Positions 1-7,514 of a stretch of 34,541 nt of DNA are shown here, one piece after another. The notes beneath the pieces are model-generated. The model saw only the letters and a program-made list of their open reading frames with translations, was not told where the DNA came from and made no database searches. A program made the position numbers and the translations under genes. How positions within the stretch are numbered: the first letter of the stretch is position 1; every line of letters begins with the position of its first letter. Source of the DNA: Parafrankia discariae. Lineage in GTDB: Bacteria; Actinomycetota; Actinomycetes; Frankiales; Frankiaceae. The DNA lies in assembly GCF_000373365.1 (NCBI RefSeq), contig NZ_KB891244.1:146-34686 (forward strand), written 5' to 3'.

Positions 1-153
1 CGCGGCGGCAACGACGCCAACCTGTGGTACGCATCCTTCGACGGAACCAGCTGGACCGCGGACAACCCGGTTTCCAACTACCAGCTGGCGGCTGGCCCGG
101 CCGTGGCCGTCTTCAACGGCAAGCTGTACTGCACCTACCTCCCAGCCAACTGA
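1..153 (+). CDS. C-terminal end of a secreted beta-propeller / lectin-like repeat protein (partial)
   Basis: Frame 1 is open from the first base to a TGA at 151-153 and gives the last 50 residues of a protein that begins outside the window. The sequence contains LWYASFDGTSW followed by GPAVAVFNGKLYC, an aromatic and glycine pattern typical of blades in actinobacterial propeller or fucose-lectin-like repeats attached to secreted proteins. I infer an extracellular protein. The catalytic or anchoring part, if any, lies upstream, so no function can be assigned. The single cysteine near the end is seen, but its partner is not. Confidence 0.6.
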   Translation, partial: RGGNDANLWYASFDGTSWTADNPVSNYQLAAGPAVAVFNGKLYCTYLPAN

Positions 154-451
154 CTGATATCTGGCTGCCGTCCGGTTCCTGCGTGGTCAGTGCTGTTTGA
201 GGATTTCGCGGGTCAAGTAGATCGAGGCGGTTCGCAGCGTCGAGCGTCCGTCGATGTGATCTGTGAGTTCTCCGTCTGGTTCGCGAGTCGACGCTCAACG
301 GCGTTGTGTGGTTAAGACGTGCGGTGCGGGTTGCGACGCGCCCGGCAAGCACGGCCGCGCAGGCGGTCAGGCCCGCACCGCGCCTTGATCCAGCCGGACT
401 CCCTCATGCCGGGCTGCCTCGCCCGACGCTGGCAGTCCGCGTGGCCACGTC

Positions 452-715
452 TTAACGGGACCTCCCGCGCCGCCCAAGGATGATCAACCTCTTCGTCGCG
501 CTGACGAGCGTGACGAAGAGGAGGAAGCTCACCCCGAGAGCCGCCTGCATCCCCAGCCGGACCCGAGACTCTGGCGACGTGGCGACGCTGAGACGTCCGA
601 TGGCAATCAGCAGGACGAAGACGAGGACAGCGATCAGCAGCACCGCGCCGATCGGCGTGGCGGGGTCTTGGAATCGACGCTGAAGCTGCTGGGCCGCGGC
701 TTGGTCCTTGTTCAC
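452..715 (-). CDS. Small two-helix membrane protein, unknown function
   Basis: Reading from GTG at 715 gives 87 residues starting VNKDQAAAQQLQ and ending at TAA (452-454). Two hydrophobic segments are clear: residues about 24-42 (GAVLLIAVLVFVLLIAIG) and about 58-76 (AALGVSFLLFVTLVS). Between them is a charged loop, and the C-terminus is basic (RLIILGRRGRSR), which suggests the tail is cytoplasmic. The frame stays open upstream to 1099, but that extension is arginine/serine/proline-rich and looks like random GC-rich translation, so I chose the internal GTG. There is no clear Shine-Dalgarno. I do not recognise the family. It stands alone, divergent from the methyltransferase remnant. Confidence 0.55.
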   Translation of the reverse strand: MNKDQAAAQQLQRRFQDPATPIGAVLLIAVLVFVLLIAIGRLSVATSPESRVRLGMQAALGVSFLLFVTLVSATKRLIILGRRGRSR

Positions 716-1077
716 CCGCGGGGACCGGCACGGCGGACACGGGCGGGGACGGTGCCGGACGTCGGCGGACGTCGGCGGACCGACGCCCCGCGACACGGCC
801 AGGGCGCAGGACGCCCGCGATGCCAAGTCGGACGGTGATGACGCCGAAGCGGTGGCGCGCTGGGTAGCCGAGACGCTTTCGGAGGCCCCGCCTGCCCGCC
901 AGCGGTCGCCGCTCTCATCGCGGGCGTGCTCGTCCGGCGACCGTCCGCCGCCTAATCTCCCGAGCCGCGGGCCACCGTCGTCTACGCGCCCAGAACACCG
1001 AACCGACATGCGCGCCGATCGTTGCTCACGGCCGCTCCGGCATGCGGATACCACCTCTCGCCATGTGTAACCAAGGG
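716..1077. other. Gene-poor stretch between the small membrane protein and the methyltransferase remnant
   Basis: No convincing intact gene. A plus-strand segment at about 817-890 translates as AEAVARWVAETLSEAPP. A second segment in another plus frame, 908-955, ends VAALIAGVLVRRPSAA before a stop. Together they resemble a short helical actinobacterial protein broken by a frameshift, but the match is too weak to call a pseudogene. A short repeat of GACGTCGGCG occurs at about 757-780. Confidence 0.35.
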
Positions 1078-1629
1078 GTGGTACCGATCGTCCTGGCACA
1101 CGCCCGCGCCCTGTTCACCGGCACGGCGGCGGGCCGGACCGCCTACCTCGACGCCGACCTGCGCGACCCCGAGGCGATCCTGGCCTCCGCCGAGCTGCGC
1201 GGCATCCTCGACCTCACCCGCCCGGTCGCCCTCTCACTGATCGCGATCCTGCACTTCTTCCCGGACGCCGACGACCCCGCCGCGATCGTGCGGCGGCTCA
1301 CCGACGCGCTGCCCGCCGGCAGCTTTCTGATCATCAGCCACGGCACCGGGGACATCGCGCCCGAGGCGACCCGGCGGGTGGCGGGCGTCTACAACCAGCG
1401 CGGCATCCCCTTCCGGACCCGTAGCCGGGCCGAGGTGACCGCGCTCGTCCCGCCCGGCCTGGAACTGGCCGAGCCGGGCCTGGGGCTGCTGCACCGCTGG
1501 CGTCCCGACACCGACCCGCAGCAGTGGGCGGACGAGGACATCAGCGCCTACGCGCTGGTCGCCCGCAAGCCCCAGCCCGACAGTTCGTTTGCTCGCGGTT
1601 CACCGGGCCGCCGTAGTGTCAGCCGGTGA
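1078..1629 (+). pseudogene. SAM-dependent methyltransferase (DUF574 / PF04672 type), N-terminal half missing
   Basis: From about 1078 the frame reads VVPIVLAHARALF, then GRTAYLDADLRDPEAIL, then a segment with ALSLIAILHFFPD and a C-terminal YALVARKP. These are the second-half landmarks of the actinobacterial DUF574 methyltransferases, which are normally about 270 residues. The first half, with the YDYYLGGKDNF-like opening and the glycine-rich SAM loop, is absent. Upstream of 1078 the homology stops abruptly in unrelated sequence, so this is a 5'-truncated remnant. After YALVARKP there is an extra tail of about 20 residues before TGA. The stop overlaps the phosphatase start by three bases (GTGA). 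It might still be translated from the ATG at 1042 or 1063, but it would lack most of the cofactor site. Confidence 0.75.
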
Positions 1630-2399
1630 CCGCCTCGCAGGAAGTACCCCGTTGGATCGAGCTCACCGGCGCCCACAACGTCCGGGACGTCGGCGGGTTA
1701 CCCGCGGCCCGGGGGACCGTCCGCCCCGGGGTGCTGCTGCGCGGGGACAACCTCGACAGTCTGACCACCGACGACATCGCGCTGCTGCGGGACAGGGTGG
1801 GCCTGCGCGGCGTCGTGGACCTGCGCGCGCCGTTCGAGAGCCCGCGGCCCGCCGAGTGGTTCCCCCAGCTGGGCATCACCTGGCTGCACGAGCCGCTGAT
1901 GGACTTCACCGGGCTCAGCGACCCGAAGGCGCTGCGGGACCGGATCAGTGGCGACTACGCCAGGTTCTACGCGCTGATGCTCAAGAACGCCGGCCCGGGG
2001 CTGGTCCGCATCCTGGACTTCCTCGTCTCCGGTGAGCGCACTCCGGCGCTGGTGCACTGCGCCGCGGGCAAGGACCGCACCGGCATCACGACGGCCGTCC
2101 TGCTCGCCGCCGCCGGTGTCGAGCGTGCCGCGATCGTCGCGGACTACCTCGCCACCGAACAACGGATCCAGCGGGTCCGGGACGCATTGAGCCGGCGGCC
2201 GGAGTACAGCCACCTGTCCGAGGGCCGGTCGGCGCCGCGCGGCATCGGGGGCGCGGTCCTCGTCGACCCGAACGCCATCGCCAGCGTGCTCGACACGATC
2301 GACGCCGCCCCCGGCGGCCCGGCCGGGTACCTCACCGCCAACGGCGCGACCGCCGAGCAGATCGGCCGCTGGCAGGAGATGATCATCGAACCGCGCTGA
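1626..2399 (+). CDS. Protein tyrosine/serine phosphatase (Y_phosphatase3 family)
   Basis: The 257-residue product opens with an N-terminal segment ending NVRDVGGLPA and carries the P-loop HCAAGKDRTG. The nucleophile is Cys145, with Arg151 closing the CX5R phosphate loop. The general acid is probably one of the aspartates around residues 93-100. Length and layout match the Y_phosphatase3 (PF13350) group, cytosolic dual-specificity phosphatases that include mycobacterial PtpB and act on phosphotyrosine, phosphoserine or phosphoinositides. Start GTG at 1626 overlaps the stop of the methyltransferase remnant, so it was probably once translated by coupling to it. No Shine-Dalgarno of its own is obvious. 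The physiological substrate cannot be told from sequence. Confidence 0.85.
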   Translation: MTASQEVPRWIELTGAHNVRDVGGLPAARGTVRPGVLLRGDNLDSLTTDDIALLRDRVGLRGVVDLRAPFESPRPAEWFPQLGITWLHEPLMDFTGLSDPKALRDRISGDYARFYALMLKNAGPGLVRILDFLVSGERTPALVHCAAGKDRTGITTAVLLAAAGVERAAIVADYLATEQRIQRVRDALSRRPEYSHLSEGRSAPRGIGGAVLVDPNAIASVLDTIDAAPGGPAGYLTANGATAEQIGRWQEMIIEPR

Positions 2400-2427
2400 C
2401 GGGACGGCGCCGCCCGACGGCCGACCC

Positions 2428-2901
2428 TCAGGGCAGTTCCATCGTCTGCGCCCGGCGGAGCTCGTCGAAGACGCGGGCCAGTTCGGCGTCCAGCGGGACG
2501 CCGAGCCGCCGGATCAGGTCGCTGACCACCGCCGAGCAGGCGATCGGGAGCACCTCGGCGTCGACCGGCGGCCCGTCCTCCTCGTGCACCGACAGCACGC
2601 CGGTGAGCACGACGGCGACCGGGTAGGCGTCCAGGCCCGGCAGCCAGGCCGCCGCCGACCGCAGGACGTCCGCCAGCAGCGCGCGCAGGTCGGCCGCGTC
2701 GAGCCCGTCGGGGAAGGCCTGCTCGATCAGCCCCAGGGTCAGCCCGTGCAGGACGTCGCGAACCTGTAGTTCGTCGACGGTCCGCAGCCGCGAGCACGCC
2801 TCGCGCAGCGCGTCCGGGTCCCGTGCGGTGACGGCCGCGACGGCCGCGGTCACCTCGCGGCTGATCGCGCGCCCGGACGGTGGGAGCCCGGCCGGCGTCA
2901 T
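2428..2901 (-). CDS. Conserved-looking helical protein of unknown function
   Basis: ATG at 2901 is preceded by a GAGGG-like Shine-Dalgarno and gives 157 residues. The protein looks almost entirely alpha-helical, with runs such as EVTAAVAAVTARDPDALREA and DAADLRALLADVLRSAAAW. It has no signal peptide, no membrane segment and one cysteine in each half. It is convergent with the phosphatase, with a 28-bp gap. I do not recognise the family. Amino-acid composition and third-position GC look like a real actinobacterial gene, and the strand opposite gives only low-complexity shadows. A regulatory or scaffold role is possible but not supported by any motif. Confidence 0.6.
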   Translation of the reverse strand: MTPAGLPPSGRAISREVTAAVAAVTARDPDALREACSRLRTVDELQVRDVLHGLTLGLIEQAFPDGLDAADLRALLADVLRSAAAWLPGLDAYPVAVVLTGVLSVHEEDGPPVDAEVLPIACSAVVSDLIRRLGVPLDAELARVFDELRRAQTMELP

Positions 2902-3154
2902 GCGCCCTCGGCGCGGGAATGACCAGGCCGCCGTGCCGTGTCTCGCATGCCGCCATGGTGACTCACCAGCGCGCCGGTCGGGTGCGGGGGCGTGGCAGCA
3001 CGCCTTGGGACGAGCGCGACCGCCTGCCGAGGTTCAGACCGTGTTGAGTCGACCTCCCCCCCAGCGGCTCCGGACTGGTGGGTCGTCAGGTCCCCCCTTC
3101 GCCTCCAAACAGCCGGCGCGCGATGCCGTCATTCGTCATCGTTTCTCCTCCGTT

Positions 3155-4015
3155 CTAGTTCGTCCCGGCTACCGGAGTCCGGGCGATGACCCACTCGTAG
3201 CGCCTTCCCTGCGGATTTGGATCATGCCAGTCCACCACCCATTCACCGGTACTCGAACGTGTCGGAGAAGAAGTCGTTCCGTATCCGTTCCGTTCGCTTA
3301 CCCGAGGCTTGAACGCGGAATCCGTGAATACGAAGGTGATGCGGAAGTCGACCATGGGGGATCTGCCGTCGGACGGCATCGTGTCGTGCCAGACGAGACG
3401 GTCGTGGCCAGTCTCGCGAAGCTCCCGCCACAGGCCGCGTGGACGGTACTGGAACCGCCATACGGTGGGCTTGGTCAACGTCGGGGTGAAGATCAACCAT
3501 ATCTGCAGGTACTCGCGGTTCCGCATCGGTCGAGGCCGGACAAGCACCGGGCCGTCGTCGCTCTCGTCCACGGCGCAGGTGAACTCGATGTCGCGGAGGT
3601 GATCGGGTCGTCGCCAGTGATAGGGCATGACCGGTCGGATGATCCGGTTGACGACCTGTGGATTCGGTCTGACCCGCACCTCCTCCTGGACGCGGTCACC
3701 CTCGTCCGAGCAGCCAACTATGATCTTGACCTGGACGGACTCCTCGTTGGGTGCCGACTGTCGGGTGACGACGTCCTCGATATCCCGGATGAGCTCCTCC
3801 GCCGAGACGAGGTCGTTCTCGCGGGAGAGCCGGTAGTAGGTGCCGAGCAGATAGATCAGGTAGACGGCCGCGATGCCGGCCACCACCCGAAGAACGACCT
3901 GCGCCGTGCCCGCGGTCCAGCCGCCCAGTGCGCTCGCGCCCGTTCCGACCGTGAAAAGGAAGACGACGGCGTCCTGGAACCGGGTCCAGGAGCCTCTCCG
4001 CTCGTTCCTGCTCAC
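3155..4015 (-). CDS. Membrane-anchored protein of unknown function with a C-terminal soluble domain
   Basis: GTG at 4015 with an upstream GAGGTG gives 286 residues. The N-terminus is basic (MSRNERRGSW). Two hydrophobic helices follow at about 15-35 and 40-61 (VVLRVVAGIAAVYLIYLLG). The remaining 220 residues are soluble, with many tryptophans, arginines and beta-prone stretches (EYLQIWLIFTPTLTKPTVW, MVDFRITFVFTDSAFK). The hairpin of two helices puts both ends on the same side, probably the cytoplasm. Base composition is visibly less GC-biased than the neighbours, with codons such as TAT, ATA and AAC, which may mean recent acquisition. I do not recognise any family. It is divergent from the small membrane protein at 4340. 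Confidence 0.6.
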   Translation of the reverse strand: MSRNERRGSWTRFQDAVVFLFTVGTGASALGGWTAGTAQVVLRVVAGIAAVYLIYLLGTYYRLSRENDLVSAEELIRDIEDVVTRQSAPNEESVQVKIIVGCSDEGDRVQEEVRVRPNPQVVNRIIRPVMPYHWRRPDHLRDIEFTCAVDESDDGPVLVRPRPMRNREYLQIWLIFTPTLTKPTVWRFQYRPRGLWRELRETGHDRLVWHDTMPSDGRSPMVDFRITFVFTDSAFKPRVSERNGYGTTSSPTRSSTGEWVVDWHDPNPQGRRYEWVIARTPVAGTN

Positions 4016-4339
4016 TTGTCATACACCTCTTGCTCGAAAAGGTGACTTCATCAACACGACGAGGCGCGGTCGATGTGCTCATGCCCGACAGCGGATGCAT
4101 CCGGATCGCTGCGCAACCGGTACTGTCGGTGACTGTCATTGGGCTGGGCTGGATCGGTTCCAGTGTCGAAGCTCCTGCTCACGGGAGTGGCAGGCAGTCG
4201 CTGCGGGGTAATGCTCTCCATCTGGGTTCACCGAGGGTAATTGTTCTTGCACGATGGGAGTTCTCTGGGGCAGAATTGACCGGTACCGCGCGGCTGGAAT
4301 TCAGGGTCGCGTGGTCGGGGGGAATTGGGGGAGACCGGG
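4016..4339. other. Divergent intergenic region
   Basis: This 324-bp gap separates two divergent genes and should contain both promoters. It is relatively AT-rich for the window, for example around 4238-4302. A TTGACC at 4276-4281 could be a -35 element for the downstream plus-strand gene, but no well-placed -10 hexamer is convincing. No RNA gene was seen. Confidence 0.35.
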
Positions 4340-4600
4340 ATGACGAGGGCAGTGCAGATACCAGCAACCTCAAACGGAGAGCCGGCCGCCACGTCCTCCC
4401 GTAGCGGTGGTGAGGGTGGCCAGGCTTCGTTCGTGGATGTCGAAGCATTCATTGACGGATCCGAACCGCCGAGGGGCGAGGAGCGAGCGGACTCCAGAAT
4501 CCCGTTCGGGGGGCGACTCCCGGCTGGAGCCTTCCTTTTCGCGGCCGCGCTGGTCGGGGTATTTCTCGTCATGCTCGTGGTGACACCGCTCAACCACTGA
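4340..4600 (+). CDS. Small tail-anchored membrane protein, unknown function
   Basis: ATG at 4340 sits six bases after GGGGGAG (4327-4333), a good Shine-Dalgarno, so I prefer it over the TTG at 4325. The product is 86 residues: a polar Ser/Gly/Glu-rich N-terminal part of about 60 residues, then one strong membrane helix (AGAFLFAAALVGVFLVMLVV, residues about 61-80) and a four-residue tail. This topology suggests a single-pass membrane protein with most of the chain in the cytoplasm. I do not recognise a family. A 19-bp imperfect tandem duplication covers the last codons and stop. Confidence 0.55.
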   Translation: MTRAVQIPATSNGEPAATSSRSGGEGGQASFVDVEAFIDGSEPPRGEERADSRIPFGGRLPAGAFLFAAALVGVFLVMLVVTPLNH

Positions 4601-4621
4601 GGCACCGCTCAACCACGGAGT
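4584..4621 (+). repeat. 19-bp tandem duplication across a stop codon
   Basis: Units 4584-4602 and 4603-4621 share CACCGCTCAACCAC and differ at only two positions. The first unit supplies the C-terminal TPLNH and TGA stop of the small membrane protein. In the second unit, the equivalent TGA has become GGA. Confidence 0.8.
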
Positions 4622-5474
4622 CGGCGATCGACCTTAGCGGGTCGCCGGGGGTGGATCGCATCCGTCGTCAGTGGGGAAACGGGGGCGCCGGCCGTCCAGG
4701 TCCGCGATTAGTCCCTGTGGGACCACGACATATGTCGTGGTTGGCGTCGGGCGGGCGGAGAAGCGTGGTGGTCCTCTTTCCGGGCCAAGGTAAGGGCGCC
4801 GGGTTCCTTGCTCGGATGCCCTCACGGGCGAGACTTGCAGCGTCGCGTCGACCACAGGTCGCACCTGTCCACCCCCATACGGCCGTGCCCAGAATACCCA
4901 TCTGGCCGTCAACGGCAAGTGACCGTCGATCGTGCCGGTCGGATCCCTGCGGTGCTCACCTCCTCAGGGTGCAATCTGGTCTTGACCGGCGCTCCGTCAA
5001 ACGTCCAACGGTTTGTGACGGCCTGGTTTCATATCGTGTGCGAGTCGGATGGCGGCGCGAATTGAGTTTCGGGCCGCGAAGGCGGCGCTGCTTTGTGGCC
5101 AGGCAACCTCGGCCGTGTCGTCCTGGGCGGCCTGCTGTTTCCGTCTTGGGCTGTCGTGCGATCTGACGGTGCGCACACGCTGGGCATGTGGCCCCTTCCT
5201 GGTCCCCGAAAGGCCGTGCCAACCATCCCCGGCGCGGTTCGTCGGCGCCGCGACGGCGGTGACCGCCGCGACGACCGCGGGTGCCTCGAGATTGATGGGC
5301 CCCGGCCGGGCGGCGGGGGACCGGCGTCGACACCCGGCCGGGGCCGGGTGTCGCGACCAGGCGGTATCCGGACTGATGTGCTGTGACGCACGGCACATCC
5401 TGACGGGCTGCCCGCGGGCCTGAGGTCGGGTCGGGCGGGTTCGAGGTCCGTCGGGCGCCGATCTATCTCAATTC
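4601..5474. other. Long non-coding stretch before the ABC exporter operon
   Basis: This 874-bp stretch has only low-complexity, Arg/Pro/Ser-rich translations in all frames, with no recognisable domain or good ribosome-binding site. It contains the 20-bp palindrome at 4722-4741. It is presumably intergenic DNA carrying the promoter of the exporter operon, but I could not identify a confident -35/-10 pair. Confidence 0.5.
4722..4741. promoter_or_regulatory. Perfect 20-bp palindrome, likely operator
   Basis: The sequence ACCACGACATATGTCGTGGT is a perfect inverted repeat with no spacer. In a region with no gene, a perfect palindrome of this length is typical of a site for a dimeric repressor such as TetR or a related helix-turn-helix family. 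No such regulator gene is beside it in the window. It lies about 730 bp before the exporter operon and 120 bp after the small membrane protein, so its target is unclear. Confidence 0.5.
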
Positions 5475-7514
5475 GTGATTGGTTCGATCTCGGGCGCGCG
5501 CTGGACGACGCCGCCATTCTTCACCATTCTGGTGAACATACGTAGGAATCTGGACGGGGAAGCGCGCGGCGGGGCGACGCTGTGGCCGGGGCTGCGCACG
5601 ATGCTGGACGGCTCGCTCGCCCACCCGCGGCCGGCCCTGATCGCCACCGTCGTCGGCATCGTCAACGGGACCACCATGATCCTGGGCGCGGCCGCCATCG
5701 GCTGGGCCACCGACGAGCTGATCGTCCCGGCCCTCGCCGGCGGCCATGTCGGCCGCGCCGCCTGGTGGATCGCCGTGGGCGCGATCCTCGGCGTCTCCAC
5801 GCTGCGCTGGATGACCATCGTCATCCGTGGCATCGCGACCGGGTACGTACAGTACGGCTCGCAGGCGCGGGTCCGCCGCTCCGTGGTCGGCCGGTATCTC
5901 GACCTCGACCTGGCCTGGCACCGCCGGCACCCGCCCGGACGGCTGCTGGCCACCGCGGTGTCCGACGTGGACGCGCTGTGGTTCCCGATGACGTTCTTCT
6001 ACTTCGCGCTCGGCATGGTCGTCATGCTGGTCGTCGCGATCGTCCAGCTCTTCGGGCACGACACCGCGCTCGGGCTGGTCGGGGTCGGCCTCATCGGTTC
6101 CGTCCTCGGCCTGAACCTGCTCTACCAGCGTCTGCTCAGCCCGCGCGCCCGGGCGGTGCAGGACAGCCGGGGCGAGTTCGGCGCGCTCGCCCTGGAGAGC
6201 ATCGAAGGCGGCCAGGTCGTCCGGACCCTCGGCATCGCCGGCCGCGAGCGGGCCCGGGTCGGTGCCGCGGCGCTGCGGCTGCGCGCGGCCAACACCGCGG
6301 CCGGCGATCTGAGCTCGGTGTTCGACCCGGTACTGGAAGTGCTGCCGACCGTCGCGGTCCTGGCCGTCCTCGTCGTCGGCTCGCGCCGGGTCGAGACCGG
6401 CGACCTCAACGTCGGCGTGCTCGTCGAGGTCGTCTACCTGCTGCTCACCATCTCCATCCCGCTCAACGTGATCGGCCGCTTCCTGGGGATGCTGCCGGTC
6501 TCGGCGGCCGGCCGTACCCGCGTCGCCGCCGTGCTCGAGGCCGCCGAGACCACCGCGTACGGAGACCGCGCCCTGACCGGCGACGCCGTTGCCGACCCGC
6601 GCGCACCGGCTCCGCGCGCATCGGAACGGCAGGTCAACGCTCCGCCCGTGCCCGTGCCCGTGCCCGTGCCCGTGCCCGTGCCCGTGCCCGTGCCCGTGCC
6701 CGTGCCCGTGCTGGGGCTGGGGCTGGGGTTGCGGGCGCGGGGCGTCGGGCTCGTCCGCGGCGGGACGCGCATTCTCGCGGCCGTCGACCTGGAGGTGCGC
6801 CCCGGCGAGATCGTCGCCCTCGTCGGGCCGACCGGCTCGGGCAAGACGACCCTGGTCGAGCTGCTCAGCCGCCAGGACGACCCCACCGACGGCGTCGTCG
6901 AGATCGGCGGGGTCCACGCCACCGACCTCGCCCGCGGGGAGATCTCCGCCCGGCTGGCCGTCGTCGGGCAGACCCCCTGGCTGTTCAACGGCAGCGTCCA
7001 CGCCAACCTGCAGCTCGATGGCCATCCCCGAGAACGGCGTCCCTACACCTCCGGCGAGATCTGGCGGGCGCTGGCCGCCGCCGGCGCCGACGACGTCGTC
7101 CGCGACCTGCCCGACGGCCTCGACACCCGGGTCGGTGAGCGCGGCGCCCGGCTCTCCGGCGGCCAGCGGCAGCGGCTGTGCCTGGCCCGCGCGCTGCTGC
7201 GCGAACCCGGCGTGCTGCTCCTCGACGACGCGACCTCGGCCCTCGACCCCGCGGTGGAACGCCGGGTGCTGGGCGGGCTGGCCGAGTTGCGCGGGCGGAC
7301 GACGGTGCTGATCGTCGGCGGACGTCCCAGTTCGGTGGCGGTCGCCGACCGGGTCGCGTTCCTGCGCGCCGGGCGGCTCGTCGCCGTCGGCACCCACCGG
7401 GAGCTGCTGGGCACCGAACCCGACTACCGCCGGATCCTCGGCGCCTACGGCGCGAACAGTGCCCACGGCGCCCACGGCGCGGAGACGGACGCGGCGGGCG
7501 TGGACGATGAGTGA
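5475..7514 (+). CDS. ABC exporter half-transporter with degenerate ATPase site (subunit 1)
   Basis: The 679-residue product has an N-terminal six-helix exporter domain (about residues 40-350), a long repeat-bearing linker and a nucleotide-binding domain. The Walker A is GPTGSGKTT with Lys457, the Q-loop lies in VVGQTPWLF, and the signature is canonical LSGGQRQ. Two catalytic residues are altered. The glutamate after Walker B is Asp585 (LLLDDATS), and the switch histidine is Gly616 (IVGGRPS where IVAHRLS is usual). These changes are typical of the inactive site in heterodimeric exporters. The start is uncertain: GTG at 5475 is the longest, GTG at 5532 is an alternative, and neither has a clear Shine-Dalgarno. 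The stop overlaps the next gene by 8 bp. Substrate unknown. Confidence 0.88.
   Translation: MIGSISGARWTTPPFFTILVNIRRNLDGEARGGATLWPGLRTMLDGSLAHPRPALIATVVGIVNGTTMILGAAAIGWATDELIVPALAGGHVGRAAWWIAVGAILGVSTLRWMTIVIRGIATGYVQYGSQARVRRSVVGRYLDLDLAWHRRHPPGRLLATAVSDVDALWFPMTFFYFALGMVVMLVVAIVQLFGHDTALGLVGVGLIGSVLGLNLLYQRLLSPRARAVQDSRGEFGALALESIEGGQVVRTLGIAGRERARVGAAALRLRAANTAAGDLSSVFDPVLEVLPTVAVLAVLVVGSRRVETGDLNVGVLVEVVYLLLTISIPLNVIGRFLGMLPVSAAGRTRVAAVLEAAETTAYGDRALTGDAVADPRAPAPRASERQVNAPPVPVPVPVPVPVPVPVPVPVPVLGLGLGLRARGVGLVRGGTRILAAVDLEVRPGEIVALVGPTGSGKTTLVELLSRQDDPTDGVVEIGGVHATDLARGEISARLAVVGQTPWLFNGSVHANLQLDGHPRERRPYTSGEIWRALAAAGADDVVRDLPDGLDTRVGERGARLSGGQRQRLCLARALLREPGVLLLDDATSALDPAVERRVLGGLAELRGRTTVLIVGGRPSSVAVADRVAFLRAGRLVAVGTHRELLGTEPDYRRILGAYGANSAHGAHGAETDAAGVDDE
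6645..6728 (+). repeat. Hexanucleotide tandem repeat in the exporter linker
   Basis: Eleven perfect copies of CCCGTG (6645-6710) are followed at once by three copies of CTGGGG (6711-6728). In frame they encode eleven Pro-Val pairs and then three Leu-Gly pairs between the membrane domain and the ATPase domain of the half-transporter. Because the unit is six bases, gain or loss of copies changes linker length without a frameshift. Confidence 0.95.

Noticed and set aside
113-352. Minus-strand frame and a nearby segment ending LTDHIDGRSTLRTASIYLTR, considered as a transposase remnant
   Set aside because: Too short and without a diagnostic motif; I cannot assign it to a family.
4016-4339. Searched for a tRNA or small RNA in the less GC-rich intergenic regions
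   Set aside because: No cloverleaf, T-loop (GGTTCRA) in context or recognisable RNA motif was found here or in the other gaps.
6645-6728. Possible CRISPR-like array
   Set aside because: Unit of six bases without spacers; it is a simple tandem repeat inside a gene. No CRISPR repeat-spacer pattern was seen anywhere in the window.
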